From assembly GCF_000568255.1 (NCBI RefSeq), contig NZ_KK037166.1, positions 2,665,429 to 2,722,448 of the forward strand: a stretch of DNA of 57,020 nucleotides, read 5' to 3'. Under the pieces are notes generated by a model. It was given only the letters and a program-made list of their open reading frames with translations. It ran no database searches and was not told the DNA's origin. Source of the DNA: Kutzneria sp. 744 (GTDB lineage: Bacteria; Actinomycetota; Actinomycetes; Mycobacteriales; Pseudonocardiaceae). A program made the translations under genes and the position numbers. Positions 9,350 to 18,853 of the stretch are shown one piece after another. Position 1 is the first letter of the stretch. The number at the start of each line of letters is the position of its first letter.

Positions 9350-12105
9350 GAGCTGGCTCCATCGATAAGGAAGTTGTCGACGTTCTGGTGGATGTCAGTG
9401 TCCAGCGCGGCGGTCAGCTCCTGGTAGAGAGCCACGCGATCCGTGACACCGATGGACCAGATTCGGGTGATGCCGCGGACAACGTCGCGAATGGTGCGGA
9501 TCTGATCGGCGCTGCCGCGTACGGCCAGGCGTAGCACCTCGAGCACGACCTGACGCTGACTCGGGTCGGCCATCGCGGCCTCAAGCCAGACGGTCACCAG
9601 ATTTTCGCTCGTGTCGGGAGGCGCTGTGACCAAGTGGGCACGCCAGCATCGGGCGAGCACCGAACGGTCGGGCGTGTAGTCGCCGGTCTGCCGGAGCAGT
9701 GCCAACCCATGACTATGTGCGTTGTCGCGCGGCGCGTCCTTGGTCGCGGCGTCGCCCTCATAGGCAGGACGATCGGGGTGAGGCTGAGCGGTGTCGGTGA
9801 TCGTGGCGAGACGGGCGAAGGCGATGCTGCCGGAGGTGCGATGTTGAGCAGCGTCGCACCAGCTGGCGATCTCCTTGACGAGGGTGGTGCGAGCGGAGGA
9901 TTCCTGCCACAGCCGAGCGATGACTTGCTGCAGGACAGGCTGGAGTTTGTCGTCGTTGTGGCGGCCGGCGTGCTTGAGCCGGACCAATGCCTTGCTGGTG
10001 TAGCGGTCGGCGAAGGGACCTGCGCAGACCTGAAGGACGACGTGGGCATGTTCGGGTGATTTCGCCCAGTCCAGCAGGAGCTGGTGCACGTAGCGTTGGT
10101 GCACCGCGAGAGCGGCGACGTCGGGATCAGTCTCGGCCGGGTCCGCGTTGTCGGCGCACGCCACCGCCGACAGGACTGCGACCAATTCGTACCACAGGTA
10201 GCTGTACGGCTCGCGCCAGGCCGAAGCGAGTTTGGCGAGCGGCGCTTCTCGCTTGTGACGCGCGGCCCAGCCCAAGGCGAAGCGCGTGATCCGGCGTGCC
10301 GCCGCCCGCCGATGATCATCGCTCACGCCTTCCAGTGCATCGCTCGGACGGTAGCCGGGAGCCCTGGCCAACCAGTCCAAGAACTTGAGGCGTCCCAGAG
10401 GCCGGTCCACCCAGAAGTACTCCAGGATGGAGTCGGTCCAGCCGGGTCGAGTGAACCGGATGCGGTCGTCGGCGGTGAGTTCGCCGTTGATGGCGTCGAG
10501 CATCGCGATCACGCCCGGTGCGTCCTGCCCCTGGGCGCTTACCGCGCCGTTGCCGCCGAATTCTTTGTTGAGCTCGGTGGCGCCGTGGTAGACGTGCGTC
10601 ACGGGGAGTCCGGTCAACGCGGCTGCGGCAACCTGGAAGTCACGTTCGAAGGCGGTCCGGCCGGGGTGACGGTGCCAGTCCAGCAGTTGCCGACGCCACT
10701 GCCCGCGTGAGTCCACAACCATCGCGATCCTGCGTTCGAGCAACGTCTTGGCGTCCAACGCGGCGTCCGCGGGGCCGGCTGAGGTGTGGTCGGCGGGCAA
10801 CAGGTTCGCCGGCGTCTGCTCGGCGGCCAGGATGTTCTCGGCGAGTTCGAACACCTCGACGGTCCCGCTGTGCTCGACCATCGCCCTGATGCTGGGGTGC
10901 TCCAGCCAGCCCCTTACATCGATATCGGGCATTCGGCCCGTCAGCTGCGCGTGCGCCACCGCGGTTGGCCCCACTCCAGCGAGCAGTTCACGCGCGCTGG
11001 GCCAGCGGCCGGACGGGCCGCCACCGATACGGCGCCATTGGTCGGGCCTGGTCAGCACGATCAACCGGCCGTGGCGTGCGGCCAGCAACCGGTCCAGAGC
11101 GGGCAGGCAGAAACTGAAGTTCTCGTCGACGCGAAAACCCTCCTCGTCGGTGGGTATCTCCAGCAGCCATACCCGGCCCTGCTCGGTCGGTAGCCGGCTT
11201 TCCGGGAAGTGCGGCGACCCACCGAACATCAGCCGTGCGACGTCAAAACGCACCTCGCGTGGTTCACTCCCGCTGCCTTCGGGCGTCCCCGGCACTGACC
11301 GGTGCTGTCCGCCGGCGGACGGAACGAGTTGGTGCCGGAGCGCGGGGTCCGGAGGAGCTGTCGTTCCCTGCCACACCGGCTCGGCCGAGCCGTGGCCGGC
11401 GAGGTCGGGGTGGCTGGGAGACACACCGGGAAAGTCGTCGGTACGTGCGCCAGGAGGAAGGGGAGGGGGCGGTTGGTCGCGTGCGGCGGTCAGTCCGGCC
11501 AGGCGTGCGGCCAATGCCTCGGCGTGAGCGGTGCGGCCCGCGTTCTCCTCGATGTCGAGGACCAGGATTCTTGCCTCGTGGCGCACTATTTCCACCAGGC
11601 GATCAAAGCCATTCGGGCGGGCGTGGGTGTCCAACGCGCGGCGCAGATGAGCCTGACGCGTCAGCCGTTGCTCCAACGGCAGCAATCCGTACACCACCGT
11701 GCCGGCGACGGTGCCCCCGGTCATGGATTCAATTTCGATCGACGAACTCACTGACGGCATCCCGTTGGAACCTGGTGGGATGGCGCCTGACAACTCCACG
11801 CGTGCGGGTCGTGTGACGCTATCATCGTCGTCTTCACCAGGAAATGGCACCTGATCGAAGCGGCCTTCTTCGGCCACGCTGAGGTTTGTCGTATCGGGTG
11901 TCGAGGACTTGGTCGGCACCGACTCGAGACTGTGCGCCTGGTGAAGCTCAGTGGCAGCGTCGGCCGCGTCCCGGGCAGTTTCTGCTTGGCCCGCCTCAAC
12001 CCAGGTGCCATGGTCCATGGGAGGCTCGATTCCGGGTCCTTGGGCTGGATCTGCTTCGTCGCGGGCACCGCGTCGACCGAACCATGTGCCGCCGGTGGCG
12101 TTCAC
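9346..12105 (-). CDS. Large protein with degenerate P-loop NTPase core
   Basis: The 919-aa protein starts at ATG 12105, overlapping the upstream stop by four bases. The first ~130 residues are low-complexity and acidic. A short MTGGTVAGTVVYG segment near residue 130 resembles a motif common ahead of actinobacterial STAND-like ATPases. LVLDIEENAGRTAHAEAL near residue 175 sits where a Walker A loop would be but lacks GKT/S, and GRVWLLEIPTDEEG near 310 resembles a Walker B strand. The C-terminal ~350 residues are alpha-helical and repeat-like. The reading is a catalytically degenerate P-loop protein with a helical sensor tail. No family was recognised with confidence. Confidence 0.55.
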   Translation of the reverse strand: MNATGGTWFGRRGARDEADPAQGPGIEPPMDHGTWVEAGQAETARDAADAATELHQAHSLESVPTKSSTPDTTNLSVAEEGRFDQVPFPGEDDDDSVTRPARVELSGAIPPGSNGMPSVSSSIEIESMTGGTVAGTVVYGLLPLEQRLTRQAHLRRALDTHARPNGFDRLVEIVRHEARILVLDIEENAGRTAHAEALAARLAGLTAARDQPPPPLPPGARTDDFPGVSPSHPDLAGHGSAEPVWQGTTAPPDPALRHQLVPSAGGQHRSVPGTPEGSGSEPREVRFDVARLMFGGSPHFPESRLPTEQGRVWLLEIPTDEEGFRVDENFSFCLPALDRLLAARHGRLIVLTRPDQWRRIGGGPSGRWPSARELLAGVGPTAVAHAQLTGRMPDIDVRGWLEHPSIRAMVEHSGTVEVFELAENILAAEQTPANLLPADHTSAGPADAALDAKTLLERRIAMVVDSRGQWRRQLLDWHRHPGRTAFERDFQVAAAALTGLPVTHVYHGATELNKEFGGNGAVSAQGQDAPGVIAMLDAINGELTADDRIRFTRPGWTDSILEYFWVDRPLGRLKFLDWLARAPGYRPSDALEGVSDDHRRAAARRITRFALGWAARHKREAPLAKLASAWREPYSYLWYELVAVLSAVACADNADPAETDPDVAALAVHQRYVHQLLLDWAKSPEHAHVVLQVCAGPFADRYTSKALVRLKHAGRHNDDKLQPVLQQVIARLWQESSARTTLVKEIASWCDAAQHRTSGSIAFARLATITDTAQPHPDRPAYEGDAATKDAPRDNAHSHGLALLRQTGDYTPDRSVLARCWRAHLVTAPPDTSENLVTVWLEAAMADPSQRQVVLEVLRLAVRGSADQIRTIRDVVRGITRIWSIGVTDRVALYQELTAALDTDIHQNVDNFLIDGASS

Positions 12106-12656
12106 TGCACGCCGCCGGCACGGAACCCGGTGACCGAGCCGCCCTCGTGCACAGTGCCGATCCGCTGCTTGACGCTGGTAGTCGAGTCCAGCGGCACTGC
12201 TCCCAGATCGGCGCCCGTCATCACGCCGCGGACATGATCGGCGGCCTGGTCGACTTCGATCAGCGACTTCACCGCGGCACCCAGGTCTACCGGGACGCCC
12301 TCCAAGCGCTCCAGCGCTGCGTGCAGTCGCTGCACGGTGTCCAGCAACACCTTGTCGCCTGGCTCCAAGGCGAGGTTCTTGGCGCGGTAGACCTCCAGCA
12401 CCCCCATTGCGCCGATCACCTCCCTCTCGGCCGCGTCTTTGTCCACGGTTTCCACTCCCGCAGCCGGCTTGTGCGCTCCCTCGGGTGCTGCCAAGTCAGT
12501 CGCGGCTTCTGAGATCGAGTCGTTCGACGATCCCGTCTCAGCAGCGGTGCGGCGTTGTGCCCGACGGTCGAGAGCGGCGCTGGCCCGGTCGAACAGGAAC
12601 TTGACGGTGTATCCGAGGCCGGTGGCACCCAGCGCGGACAACGACAACGGATCCAT
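12102..12656 (-). CDS. Small helical protein heading the unknown three-gene operon
   Basis: The start is set at ATG 12656 (MDPLSLSALGATGLGYTVKF), preceded by GGGGAG ten bases upstream; a longer frame to 12800 lacks such a site. The 184-aa product has a hydrophobic N-terminal helix that could anchor it to the membrane, a charged linker and a helical middle (DKVLLDTVQRLHAALERL). It ends with IGTVHEGGSVTGFRAGGVQ. The GGSVTG end motif echoes GGTVAG in the next gene, hinting that both use the same beta-type interaction element. Function unknown. Confidence 0.6.
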   Translation of the reverse strand: MDPLSLSALGATGLGYTVKFLFDRASAALDRRAQRRTAAETGSSNDSISEAATDLAAPEGAHKPAAGVETVDKDAAEREVIGAMGVLEVYRAKNLALEPGDKVLLDTVQRLHAALERLEGVPVDLGAAVKSLIEVDQAADHVRGVMTGADLGAVPLDSTTSVKQRIGTVHEGGSVTGFRAGGVQ

Positions 12657-13180
12657 GAACCGATGACTCCCCAGTGGCGGTGGATCTTCCGACCTTGTTG
12701 CTGACGACGGACATCGGAGCACAATCGATCTGGGTGTCGGACGCTTTTCCTGCCTCGTCCACTCGATCGGCGCATGCCTGCACATGCGCCCTGCGGCCAT
12801 TTAGATCCTGTGCCTATCCCGCGACCGGCTCACATCGGAGCAGGTCAGATGGCCCGTCCGAGTCGTCTCCTCATTGCGCCAAGGACAGCCAGGGTGGCTA
12901 CTGTGTGTAGCGCTTATGGTGTTCCCACGTTGGATACCGCGCATCCGAGGGAATTGCTGTGCTGTGAAGCACATCCGAATTTCCGGGAGATCTGGTACTT
13001 TCTGGCGAATTTCACCTTTGGGCGGCGCTCTTAAGAGCGCCGAATCCCGGTGACAGTGCGCGATCGGCGCAGGACCGACCAGTGGGCCGTTACCCTCCCC
13101 GTGCGCCTGTCCCGCATCCCCGCGACGACCAAGTGGCTCATCGTGACGACTGAGCAGCAGCTGATCGAATCGACAAAGAC
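12657..13180. other. Intergenic region without a recognisable gene
   Basis: About 520 bp lie between the start of the minus-strand operon and the imuA remnant. No open frame here has coherent protein character or a good ribosome site. Around 12900-13000 the sequence is less GC-rich than its surroundings. The promoter of the operon starting at 12656 must lie here, but I cannot place it. Confidence 0.5.
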
Positions 13181-13764
13181 AGGCCAGCGGCCGGGTTGCC
13201 TCGTGGCAGCACCGTCGTCGCAGGCGGGTCCACCACGCTGCTCCTGATCTTGCTGGCCAAGGCTGCGGCGAAGGGCTCCTGGGCCGCAGTGGTCGGGCTG
13301 CCGAATCTCGGGCTGCTCGCGGCCAGCGAGGTCGGCGTGGCGCTGCATCGACTCGCCCTCGTCCCCGACCCCAGAGCCGAGCTGGCGACCGTCGCTGCTG
13401 CCCTGCTCGACGGCATCGACCTTGTCGTGGTCGCCGCCGACCGCCTCGTCCGCGATGGCGCTAGGGGACAGGCGATGGCTCGCGATTGACCGCGCGGGCA
13501 CGCAGCCGAGGCGCTGTCTTGATCCCCATTCGGCACCGGCGGCTGGTGGCCCGCGGCCGAGCTGAGGTGTCCGCGACCGATCACCACTGGACCGGGATCG
13601 GCGACGGCCACGGCTACCTAACCGGTCACACTGCGGTGGTAACAGTGCGTGGTCGCGGGTCGGCAGTCCGGCCCATTCAGGCCCGGCTGACTCTCCGGGC
13701 TGACGCTTCCGATCCTTCACCAGGCGAACGGCTACCAGCTACGCACGTGGCTCGTCTCGGATAG
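13181..13764 (+). pseudogene. imuA: imuA-like (ImuA') remnant, frameshifted
   Basis: The first frame (from about 13181 to 13489) reads LPRGSTVVAGGSTTLLLILL, then GSWAAVVGLPNLGLLAA and LALVPDPRAELATVAAALLDGIDLVVVAA. This is the RecA-like region of the actinobacterial ImuA protein that accompanies the ImuB/DnaE2 mutasome. The homologous continuation RLTARARSRGAVL lies in a different frame from about 13483 and runs to 13764. The N-terminal part is missing or unrecognisable and no imuB or dnaE2 follows, so this is a dead fragment. It may mark an old chromosomal junction of the island. Confidence 0.65.
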
Positions 13765-13926
13765 CGGAGCGGGATCGTCGCCTCGCCGGCGAGCCGGGTC
13801 GGCGCTCGCGGCCAGGCGATCCGCCTTGGTAGACAAACCGGCAACGGGTTCCGACGAACCGGCGTAGCATTTCTCTTTCGGTCTTGACCTGTCCTTGCCG
13901 GGTGCGATCCGGCCAAGTGAGGCATG

Positions 13927-14466
13927 TTAGCGCCGCAGATCCGTAGCTGTATTGGGAAGTCGGAGATGTCGGCCTTGACTGGCCATCTGCTGCATGAGGT
14001 CGAACCCATCATTTGCAGCGATGTAGCCGGTGATGACGGCCGTGCTGACCAGGTCGATCGTCTCGCGTGTGGTGATTCCTCGGAGGCGCGCGTAGCGCAG
14101 GGCCTCTCGGTCGTCGGAGATCCACCAGGAGCCGGCGAACTCGCTCCACTTGACGATCACGAAGCAGGTCTGGGCTTCGCCGAGGTGTGCCAACGGTTCG
14201 TCATCGGCGCCACCGAAGACGGCCCGGCGGATGGCGTTGATCTGCTGGATCTCGGATTCATCGTCGATCTCGATCGGCTCGCCGAGCCAATCGGCGGCTG
14301 TCAGTTGGCCTAGGTCCGGCAGGACACGCGCGGATCTGGTCGCCTCGTAAGCGACGGCTTCAGTCCACCGGCCACGTCCGTCGAGCACCGAGTTGAGCAA
14401 GTCGAGTCGGCTTACCGAGGCGAAGTTGCACAGGACCGTGTTGTCCGGGAACAGGAACTCGGTCAT
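13927..14466 (-). CDS. PIN-like ribonuclease domain protein (toxin candidate)
   Basis: The 179-aa protein has PIN-type acidic positions: D8 in FLFPDNTVLCNF, E97 in HLGEAQT and D118/D119 in WWISDDREALRYA. PIN domains are Mg-dependent RNases and often act as toxins. It starts at ATG 14466, overlapping the stop of the XRE-ImmA gene by four bases, so it is the second gene of a two-gene operon, as in toxin-antitoxin pairs. Soluble, with no signal peptide. It resembles PIN proteins that travel with ImmA-type regulators; activity is inferred from the acidic residues. Confidence 0.75.
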   Translation of the reverse strand: MTEFLFPDNTVLCNFASVSRLDLLNSVLDGRGRWTEAVAYEATRSARVLPDLGQLTAADWLGEPIEIDDESEIQQINAIRRAVFGGADDEPLAHLGEAQTCFVIVKWSEFAGSWWISDDREALRYARLRGITTRETIDLVSTAVITGYIAANDGFDLMQQMASQGRHLRLPNTATDLRR

Positions 14467-15566
14467 GGCGTATCGGGGGTTCCGAGTTCGGACTCAAGCG
14501 CCTGCCTGAGTTCGTCGACGTCGACTCCGAGTAGGTTTGCGTATGGGCGGAGGGTGGCGGCGCCTGCTTCGTACGCCGCGTAGGTATCCCGGACCAGAAT
14601 GCCAGGCGGGCGTGGTGTGCTGGCCTGAGTGACCCGTTGGGCGAACTCGTCGCCGCGGGCGGCCATGCTCGCCGCCCTGGCGGCGGTGATGGCTTTGTAA
14701 CGGTCGCAAGCGCCTGCGTCGATCAGTCGTAGGTGGAGCAGGCGGTAGGCGAGCGCAGACGGGGTCACCATCAGGTCGCACGCCAGCGTCGCGAACGCGT
14801 GTTCGGCCAGGCCGGTCGAGCCGACGGCGGCGCGGAGAAGGTCCTCGGGCATGAGAAACGCGGAGGCGAACGCGTTGGCGCGCATCTCACTGGGGTCTTT
14901 CGACTGGGCCTTGTCGTAGACGTCCCGGTCCAGGTGGATGTCCTGGTCGTCGCCAGCGAGCAGGTGACCGAGTTCGTGCGCGAGCGTGAAGCGCTGCCGG
15001 GCCGGCACGTGCGAGGTTGCCAGCACGATGAGCTTGACGTGCTCGGACGACGCCGCCAGGCCGTCGAATCCCATGCCAAGTTCGACAAGTGCTACGTCGA
15101 CGCCGAAGACCTCCTCGACCAGCGTCACCAGGTCGCCGGCGGCAATCGAGCGCCCGGTCTCGTTGACGCGTGTCAGAGCGCCACGGGCCAGCGACCGGCC
15201 CTGCTCGGCGTATCCGCCCTGGCCGAGGCCCTGGCTGCTCGTCTGCCACGGTTGCGGGTAGCCGAGGGCCGCCATGTCCGTGCGCAGCGTGCTGTACCGC
15301 TTCGCGGCGGTCAAGGCAATGCCCGCGTTGCCGCCAGTGGTTCGGGCGGCCAGGGCCAGCGGCGGTTCTTCGCCGGTGATCAGCCAGTCGACGGTCACCT
15401 TGCACAGGTCCGCGATCCGGGCGAGGTCGACGGAGGAGAAGCGGCGGGCGCCGCTGAGCGATTTGGACATCTTCGACTCGTCGAGGCCGACCTGCTGCCC
15501 GAACTCGCGGCGAGTCAGCCCGGACGCCTCGATCAGGCTCAACACACGCTCGGGAACACTGGACAC
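14463..15566 (-). CDS. XRE-family regulator fused to ImmA/IrrE metallopeptidase
   Basis: The 367-aa protein starts at GTG 15566. Residues 8-65 form an XRE helix-turn-helix (LTRREFGQQVGLDESKMSKSL). Residues 140-260 carry the zinc-peptidase motif HELGH (197-201) with a downstream acidic region. Such COG2856 proteins act as repressors or antitoxin-like partners whose peptidase relieves repression. It is co-translated with the PIN protein and divergent from drmD, with a perfect palindrome between the two starts. It may therefore autoregulate and also set expression of the DISARM operon; the second part is inference. Confidence 0.82.
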   Translation of the reverse strand: MSSVPERVLSLIEASGLTRREFGQQVGLDESKMSKSLSGARRFSSVDLARIADLCKVTVDWLITGEEPPLALAARTTGGNAGIALTAAKRYSTLRTDMAALGYPQPWQTSSQGLGQGGYAEQGRSLARGALTRVNETGRSIAAGDLVTLVEEVFGVDVALVELGMGFDGLAASSEHVKLIVLATSHVPARQRFTLAHELGHLLAGDDQDIHLDRDVYDKAQSKDPSEMRANAFASAFLMPEDLLRAAVGSTGLAEHAFATLACDLMVTPSALAYRLLHLRLIDAGACDRYKAITAARAASMAARGDEFAQRVTQASTPRPPGILVRDTYAAYEAGAATLRPYANLLGVDVDELRQALESELGTPDTP

Positions 15567-15579
15567 CCGGCAACACTAG

Positions 15580-15610
15580 CTCCCGACTTGCGAAAATCGC
15601 AAGTCGGGAG
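15580..15610. promoter_or_regulatory. Perfect 13-bp inverted repeat between XRE-ImmA and drmD
   Basis: The arms CTCCCGACTTGCG (15580-15592) and CGCAAGTCGGGAG (15598-15610) are perfect complements with an AAAAT spacer. The site lies 13 bp from the XRE-ImmA GTG and 15 bp from the drmD GTG. Each arm ends outward in GGGAG, so the palindrome overlaps the apparent ribosome sites of both divergent genes. The likely role is an operator for the dimeric XRE protein; a hairpin in either transcript masking the ribosome site is an alternative. Confidence 0.7.
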
Positions 15611-15625
15611 AAGGATGGCGCTTCG

Positions 15626-18600
15626 GTGGCCGACGAAGGGATGAACGTGACGATCACGGCGGAGCAGGGCAAGCCCACGGACGCCGCTGGGACGCCGCCG
15701 ATGCCGCGTGTCCCGGAGTCCGGCCAGGTGGTGAACGTCCGCGGATCGACCTGGGCGGTCGCGGCGGTGCAGCAGCAGGGCCTGCCGCGGAGCCCGGCCG
15801 ACGAGGGCGCCGCTGGTCTGACGCACGTGGTGAGTCTTCAATCGTTGGAGGAGGACCGGCTGGGCCAGGAACTCACGGTGGTGTGGGAGCTGGAGGTCGG
15901 CCACACTGTCGCGCCCGACCAGGGCCTTCCGGAGAAGATCGATCCGGCCGCGTTCGACGATCCCAACACGCTGGCCGCGTTTGTCGACGCCGTGCGCTGG
16001 GGCGCGGTGACCTCGGCCGATGCCAACTCCTACCAGGCACCGTTCCGCAGTGGCGCGAACGTGGAGGCGTATCAGCTCGAACCGCTGCGCCGAGCACTTC
16101 AGTCTTCGCGGACGAATCTGCTGCTCGCTGACGACGTCGGTCTTGGCAAGACCATCGAGGCCGGTCTGGTGATCCAGGAGCTGCTGCTGCGCCATCGTGC
16201 CCGGTCCGTGGTGATCGTCTGTCCGCCGAGCCTGGCGCTGAAGTGGCAGGACGAGATGCGGGAAAAGTTCGGTCTGGACTTCGTCATCGTCAACAGCGAC
16301 CTGTTGGCGCGGGCGCGACGTAGCCACGGTTTGGCCGCGAACCCGTTTCGGCTGTTCCCCAGGGTGATCGTCAGCATGTCGTGGCTGCCGACCCTGCGTG
16401 CGCAGCGGCTGTTGCGTGACGTATTCGCTGACGTCGCGGACACTGCCTCGGCCCGGCGGTTCGCCTTTGACGTTCTCGTGGTCGACGAGGCCCACCATGT
16501 CGCGCCGGCGAGCCCGACTACCGCGCCCGGCCGGCGTGGTTACGCCGTCGACAGCCAGCGTACGACGGCCACGAAGGCGCTGGCGGACAAGTGCGAGCAC
16601 CGGTTGTTCCTGAGCGCGACCCCGCACAACGGCTACTCGGAGTCGTTCACGGCGCTGTTGGAGATGATCGACGGACGGCGCTTCAGCCGGGGCGCGAATC
16701 TCGACGAGCGGGCGTTGCGGGAGGTCGCGGTCCGGCGGCTGAAGACCGAGCTGCCGGAGAAGGACTTCCGCAAGCGGGAGCTCAAGCCGATCGTGTTTAC
16801 GACCAGCGAGGATGAGCAGCGCCAGTTCGCTCTGCTAGACCGCATCCTCACCGACAGCGCACGCGCGAATGGCAAGGGGCGTTCCGGCGGCCTGGTAGCG
16901 ATGCTGCTGAAGAAGCGTTTCCTGTCCAGCCCCTGGTCGTTCGCCCGCACGCTGGAGCTATACGAGCAAGCCGCTAGCACCGGCCGTCAGCTCGAGCTCG
17001 ACGACGAGGAGCAGTACTACGCCGAGGTGCTAGGCAGCGGCCAGTCAGACGAGGAAGAAGGCGCCACCGAGCACCCCGAGTTCACCGCACTCCGACACAG
17101 CAAGGGCTCCGACCCTTTGGCGACGGCCACCGGACGCGAGATCGAATCGTTGATCGAGTGGGGCTCCCGCTACGAGCACCGGCCGGACTCACGACTGGAA
17201 GCGCTGATCAAGTTCCTGGACGCGACCTGCCGCCCTGATGGCCGGACGTGGATCAACGAGCGAGTGGTGGTGTTCACCGAGTACGCCGCCACATTGGAGT
17301 GGATCGTCGATGTCCTGACCCAGCGGGGTTACCGGGACGTGCTGGCCACCATCCAGGGCTCGACCCCGACCGAGGAGCGCGAGCTGATCCGGGCGCAGTT
17401 CACCGAGGACCCCGCCAAGCACCCGGTGCGGGTGCTGGTCGCGACCGACTCGGCCGGCGAGGGTATCGACCTGCAGGACCACTGCCACCGGCTGGTCAAC
17501 TTCGACATCCCGTTCAACCCGTCGCGGCTGGAGCAGCGGATCGGCCGGATCGACCGCTACGGCCAGCGGAGCATCCCGCAGATCTATCGGTTCGTGCCCG
17601 AGTCCGCCGACTCCCAGTACGCGCGCGACCTACGGTTCCTGGTGGAGCGGATCGCGGACAAGATCGGGACCGTCGCCGCGGACCTCGGCTCGGTCAACCA
17701 GGTGGTCGACTTCGAGATGCGCAACCACTTCGACCCGGCGACGGGAGGCCGCAAGGTCAAGCCCGCGGCGCCGGACGACGGCAACGCGGTCATCACCCGC
17801 GCGCTCGCCGGTGGTCTTGAACTCAACCGCCGGCTCACCGAGCTGTCCCGCACCTACGACGAGCACAAGGTGGAAATGCACCTGACCCCGGCGAACGCCC
17901 GCCGGGTCGTGGACACCGCGCTCGCGCTCACCGCCCAGCCCCCGCTGCTGGAGGACTTCTCCTTCGCCCAGGACACCGACGCGGCCGTGTTCGCCGTTCC
18001 AGGGCTGGGGTCGGCGTGGCAGCCCGCGCTGCGTGGTTTGGACACCCGGCTGGAGCCCGACACGCTGCGACCGATCACCTTCGACGACAAGGCCGCGCAG
18101 GGCCGGCACGACCTGGTGCACATCCACCTCGGCCACGCCCTCATGCAGCGCGCCACCCGCGTACTGCGCAGCGCCCTGTTCGGGATCGACTCCCCAGTCC
18201 ACCGGGTGACCGCCGTCGTGGCGGAGGGCCTTCCCGAGTCGTGCGTGGCGGCCGTGTCACGGCTGGTCCTGGTCGGCCGCGGCGGACTTCGCCTGCACGA
18301 GGAGGTCTTCCTCACCGGCATCCGAGTGCACGGCAACACCATGTCCGAGGCGAAGGTGGAAGAAGTGCTTGATGCGACCCTCGACGCGGAGAACCTGTCC
18401 CTCGCCGCGGAGGACGTGCGCACGTCACTCGCCAACCTGTGGAACGCCGAGGATTCGCGACTACGCAACCGTTTGCTAACTGCCATGGCCCGCAAGGCCG
18501 AGTCCCGCCAGACCCAGGTCACCGAAGCGCTCCAGAAGCGCCGGGACTCCGATATCGCGAGGGTGCGCGAGATTTTCGGCGCGTTCCGGATCAATCTGCG

Positions 18601-18853
18601 CGAGTCCCGCGATCGGCTGTCGGGGGAAATCCGTGCCGAAGAGGAGAAGCTGTTCACCGATGACCAGCAGGCACAGCGCCGTCGGGACCTACGGGCGATG
18701 GAGGACCGGCTGGTGAACCTGGACGACGAAGAACAGCGGGAGATCGCCACGATCGGCGAGCGCTACCGCGACATCCGGCCACACGTGTCAGCTGCGGCCG
18801 TCGTATTCGCGCTCACCCCCGCCGATGCCGAGACCGGGAAGGTGCGGGCATGA
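15626..18853 (+). CDS. drmD: DISARM class 1 SNF2-like helicase DrmD
   Basis: This 1075-aa SWI2/SNF2-type ATPase starts at GTG 15626 behind GGGAGAAGGA. Walker A is LLADDVGLGKTIEAG (about 163-177) and the DEAH box VVDEAHH is near 287. The C-terminal helicase lobe has ATDSAGEGIDLQ (about 607) and the arginine-finger motif QRIGRIDRYGQ (about 637). The tail is charged coiled coil (EEKLFTDDQQAQRRRDLRAM, about 1010). DrmD heads class 1 DISARM operons and is thought to help DrmA/DrmB handle incoming DNA. Its stop overlaps the drmMI ATG by four bases. Confidence 0.9.
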   Translation: MADEGMNVTITAEQGKPTDAAGTPPMPRVPESGQVVNVRGSTWAVAAVQQQGLPRSPADEGAAGLTHVVSLQSLEEDRLGQELTVVWELEVGHTVAPDQGLPEKIDPAAFDDPNTLAAFVDAVRWGAVTSADANSYQAPFRSGANVEAYQLEPLRRALQSSRTNLLLADDVGLGKTIEAGLVIQELLLRHRARSVVIVCPPSLALKWQDEMREKFGLDFVIVNSDLLARARRSHGLAANPFRLFPRVIVSMSWLPTLRAQRLLRDVFADVADTASARRFAFDVLVVDEAHHVAPASPTTAPGRRGYAVDSQRTTATKALADKCEHRLFLSATPHNGYSESFTALLEMIDGRRFSRGANLDERALREVAVRRLKTELPEKDFRKRELKPIVFTTSEDEQRQFALLDRILTDSARANGKGRSGGLVAMLLKKRFLSSPWSFARTLELYEQAASTGRQLELDDEEQYYAEVLGSGQSDEEEGATEHPEFTALRHSKGSDPLATATGREIESLIEWGSRYEHRPDSRLEALIKFLDATCRPDGRTWINERVVVFTEYAATLEWIVDVLTQRGYRDVLATIQGSTPTEERELIRAQFTEDPAKHPVRVLVATDSAGEGIDLQDHCHRLVNFDIPFNPSRLEQRIGRIDRYGQRSIPQIYRFVPESADSQYARDLRFLVERIADKIGTVAADLGSVNQVVDFEMRNHFDPATGGRKVKPAAPDDGNAVITRALAGGLELNRRLTELSRTYDEHKVEMHLTPANARRVVDTALALTAQPPLLEDFSFAQDTDAAVFAVPGLGSAWQPALRGLDTRLEPDTLRPITFDDKAAQGRHDLVHIHLGHALMQRATRVLRSALFGIDSPVHRVTAVVAEGLPESCVAAVSRLVLVGRGGLRLHEEVFLTGIRVHGNTMSEAKVEEVLDATLDAENLSLAAEDVRTSLANLWNAEDSRLRNRLLTAMARKAESRQTQVTEALQKRRDSDIARVREIFGAFRINLRESRDRLSGEIRAEEEKLFTDDQQAQRRRDLRAMEDRLVNLDDEEQREIATIGERYRDIRPHVSAAAVVFALTPADAETGKVRA

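Noticed and set aside
12774-13034. 86-codon open frame in the intergenic region before imuA
   Set aside because: No ribosome site and no domain pattern; treated as non-coding.
13031-13720. Minus-strand frame opposite the imuA remnant
   Set aside because: The plus-strand frames show ImuA-like sequence; the minus translation has no coherent protein pattern.
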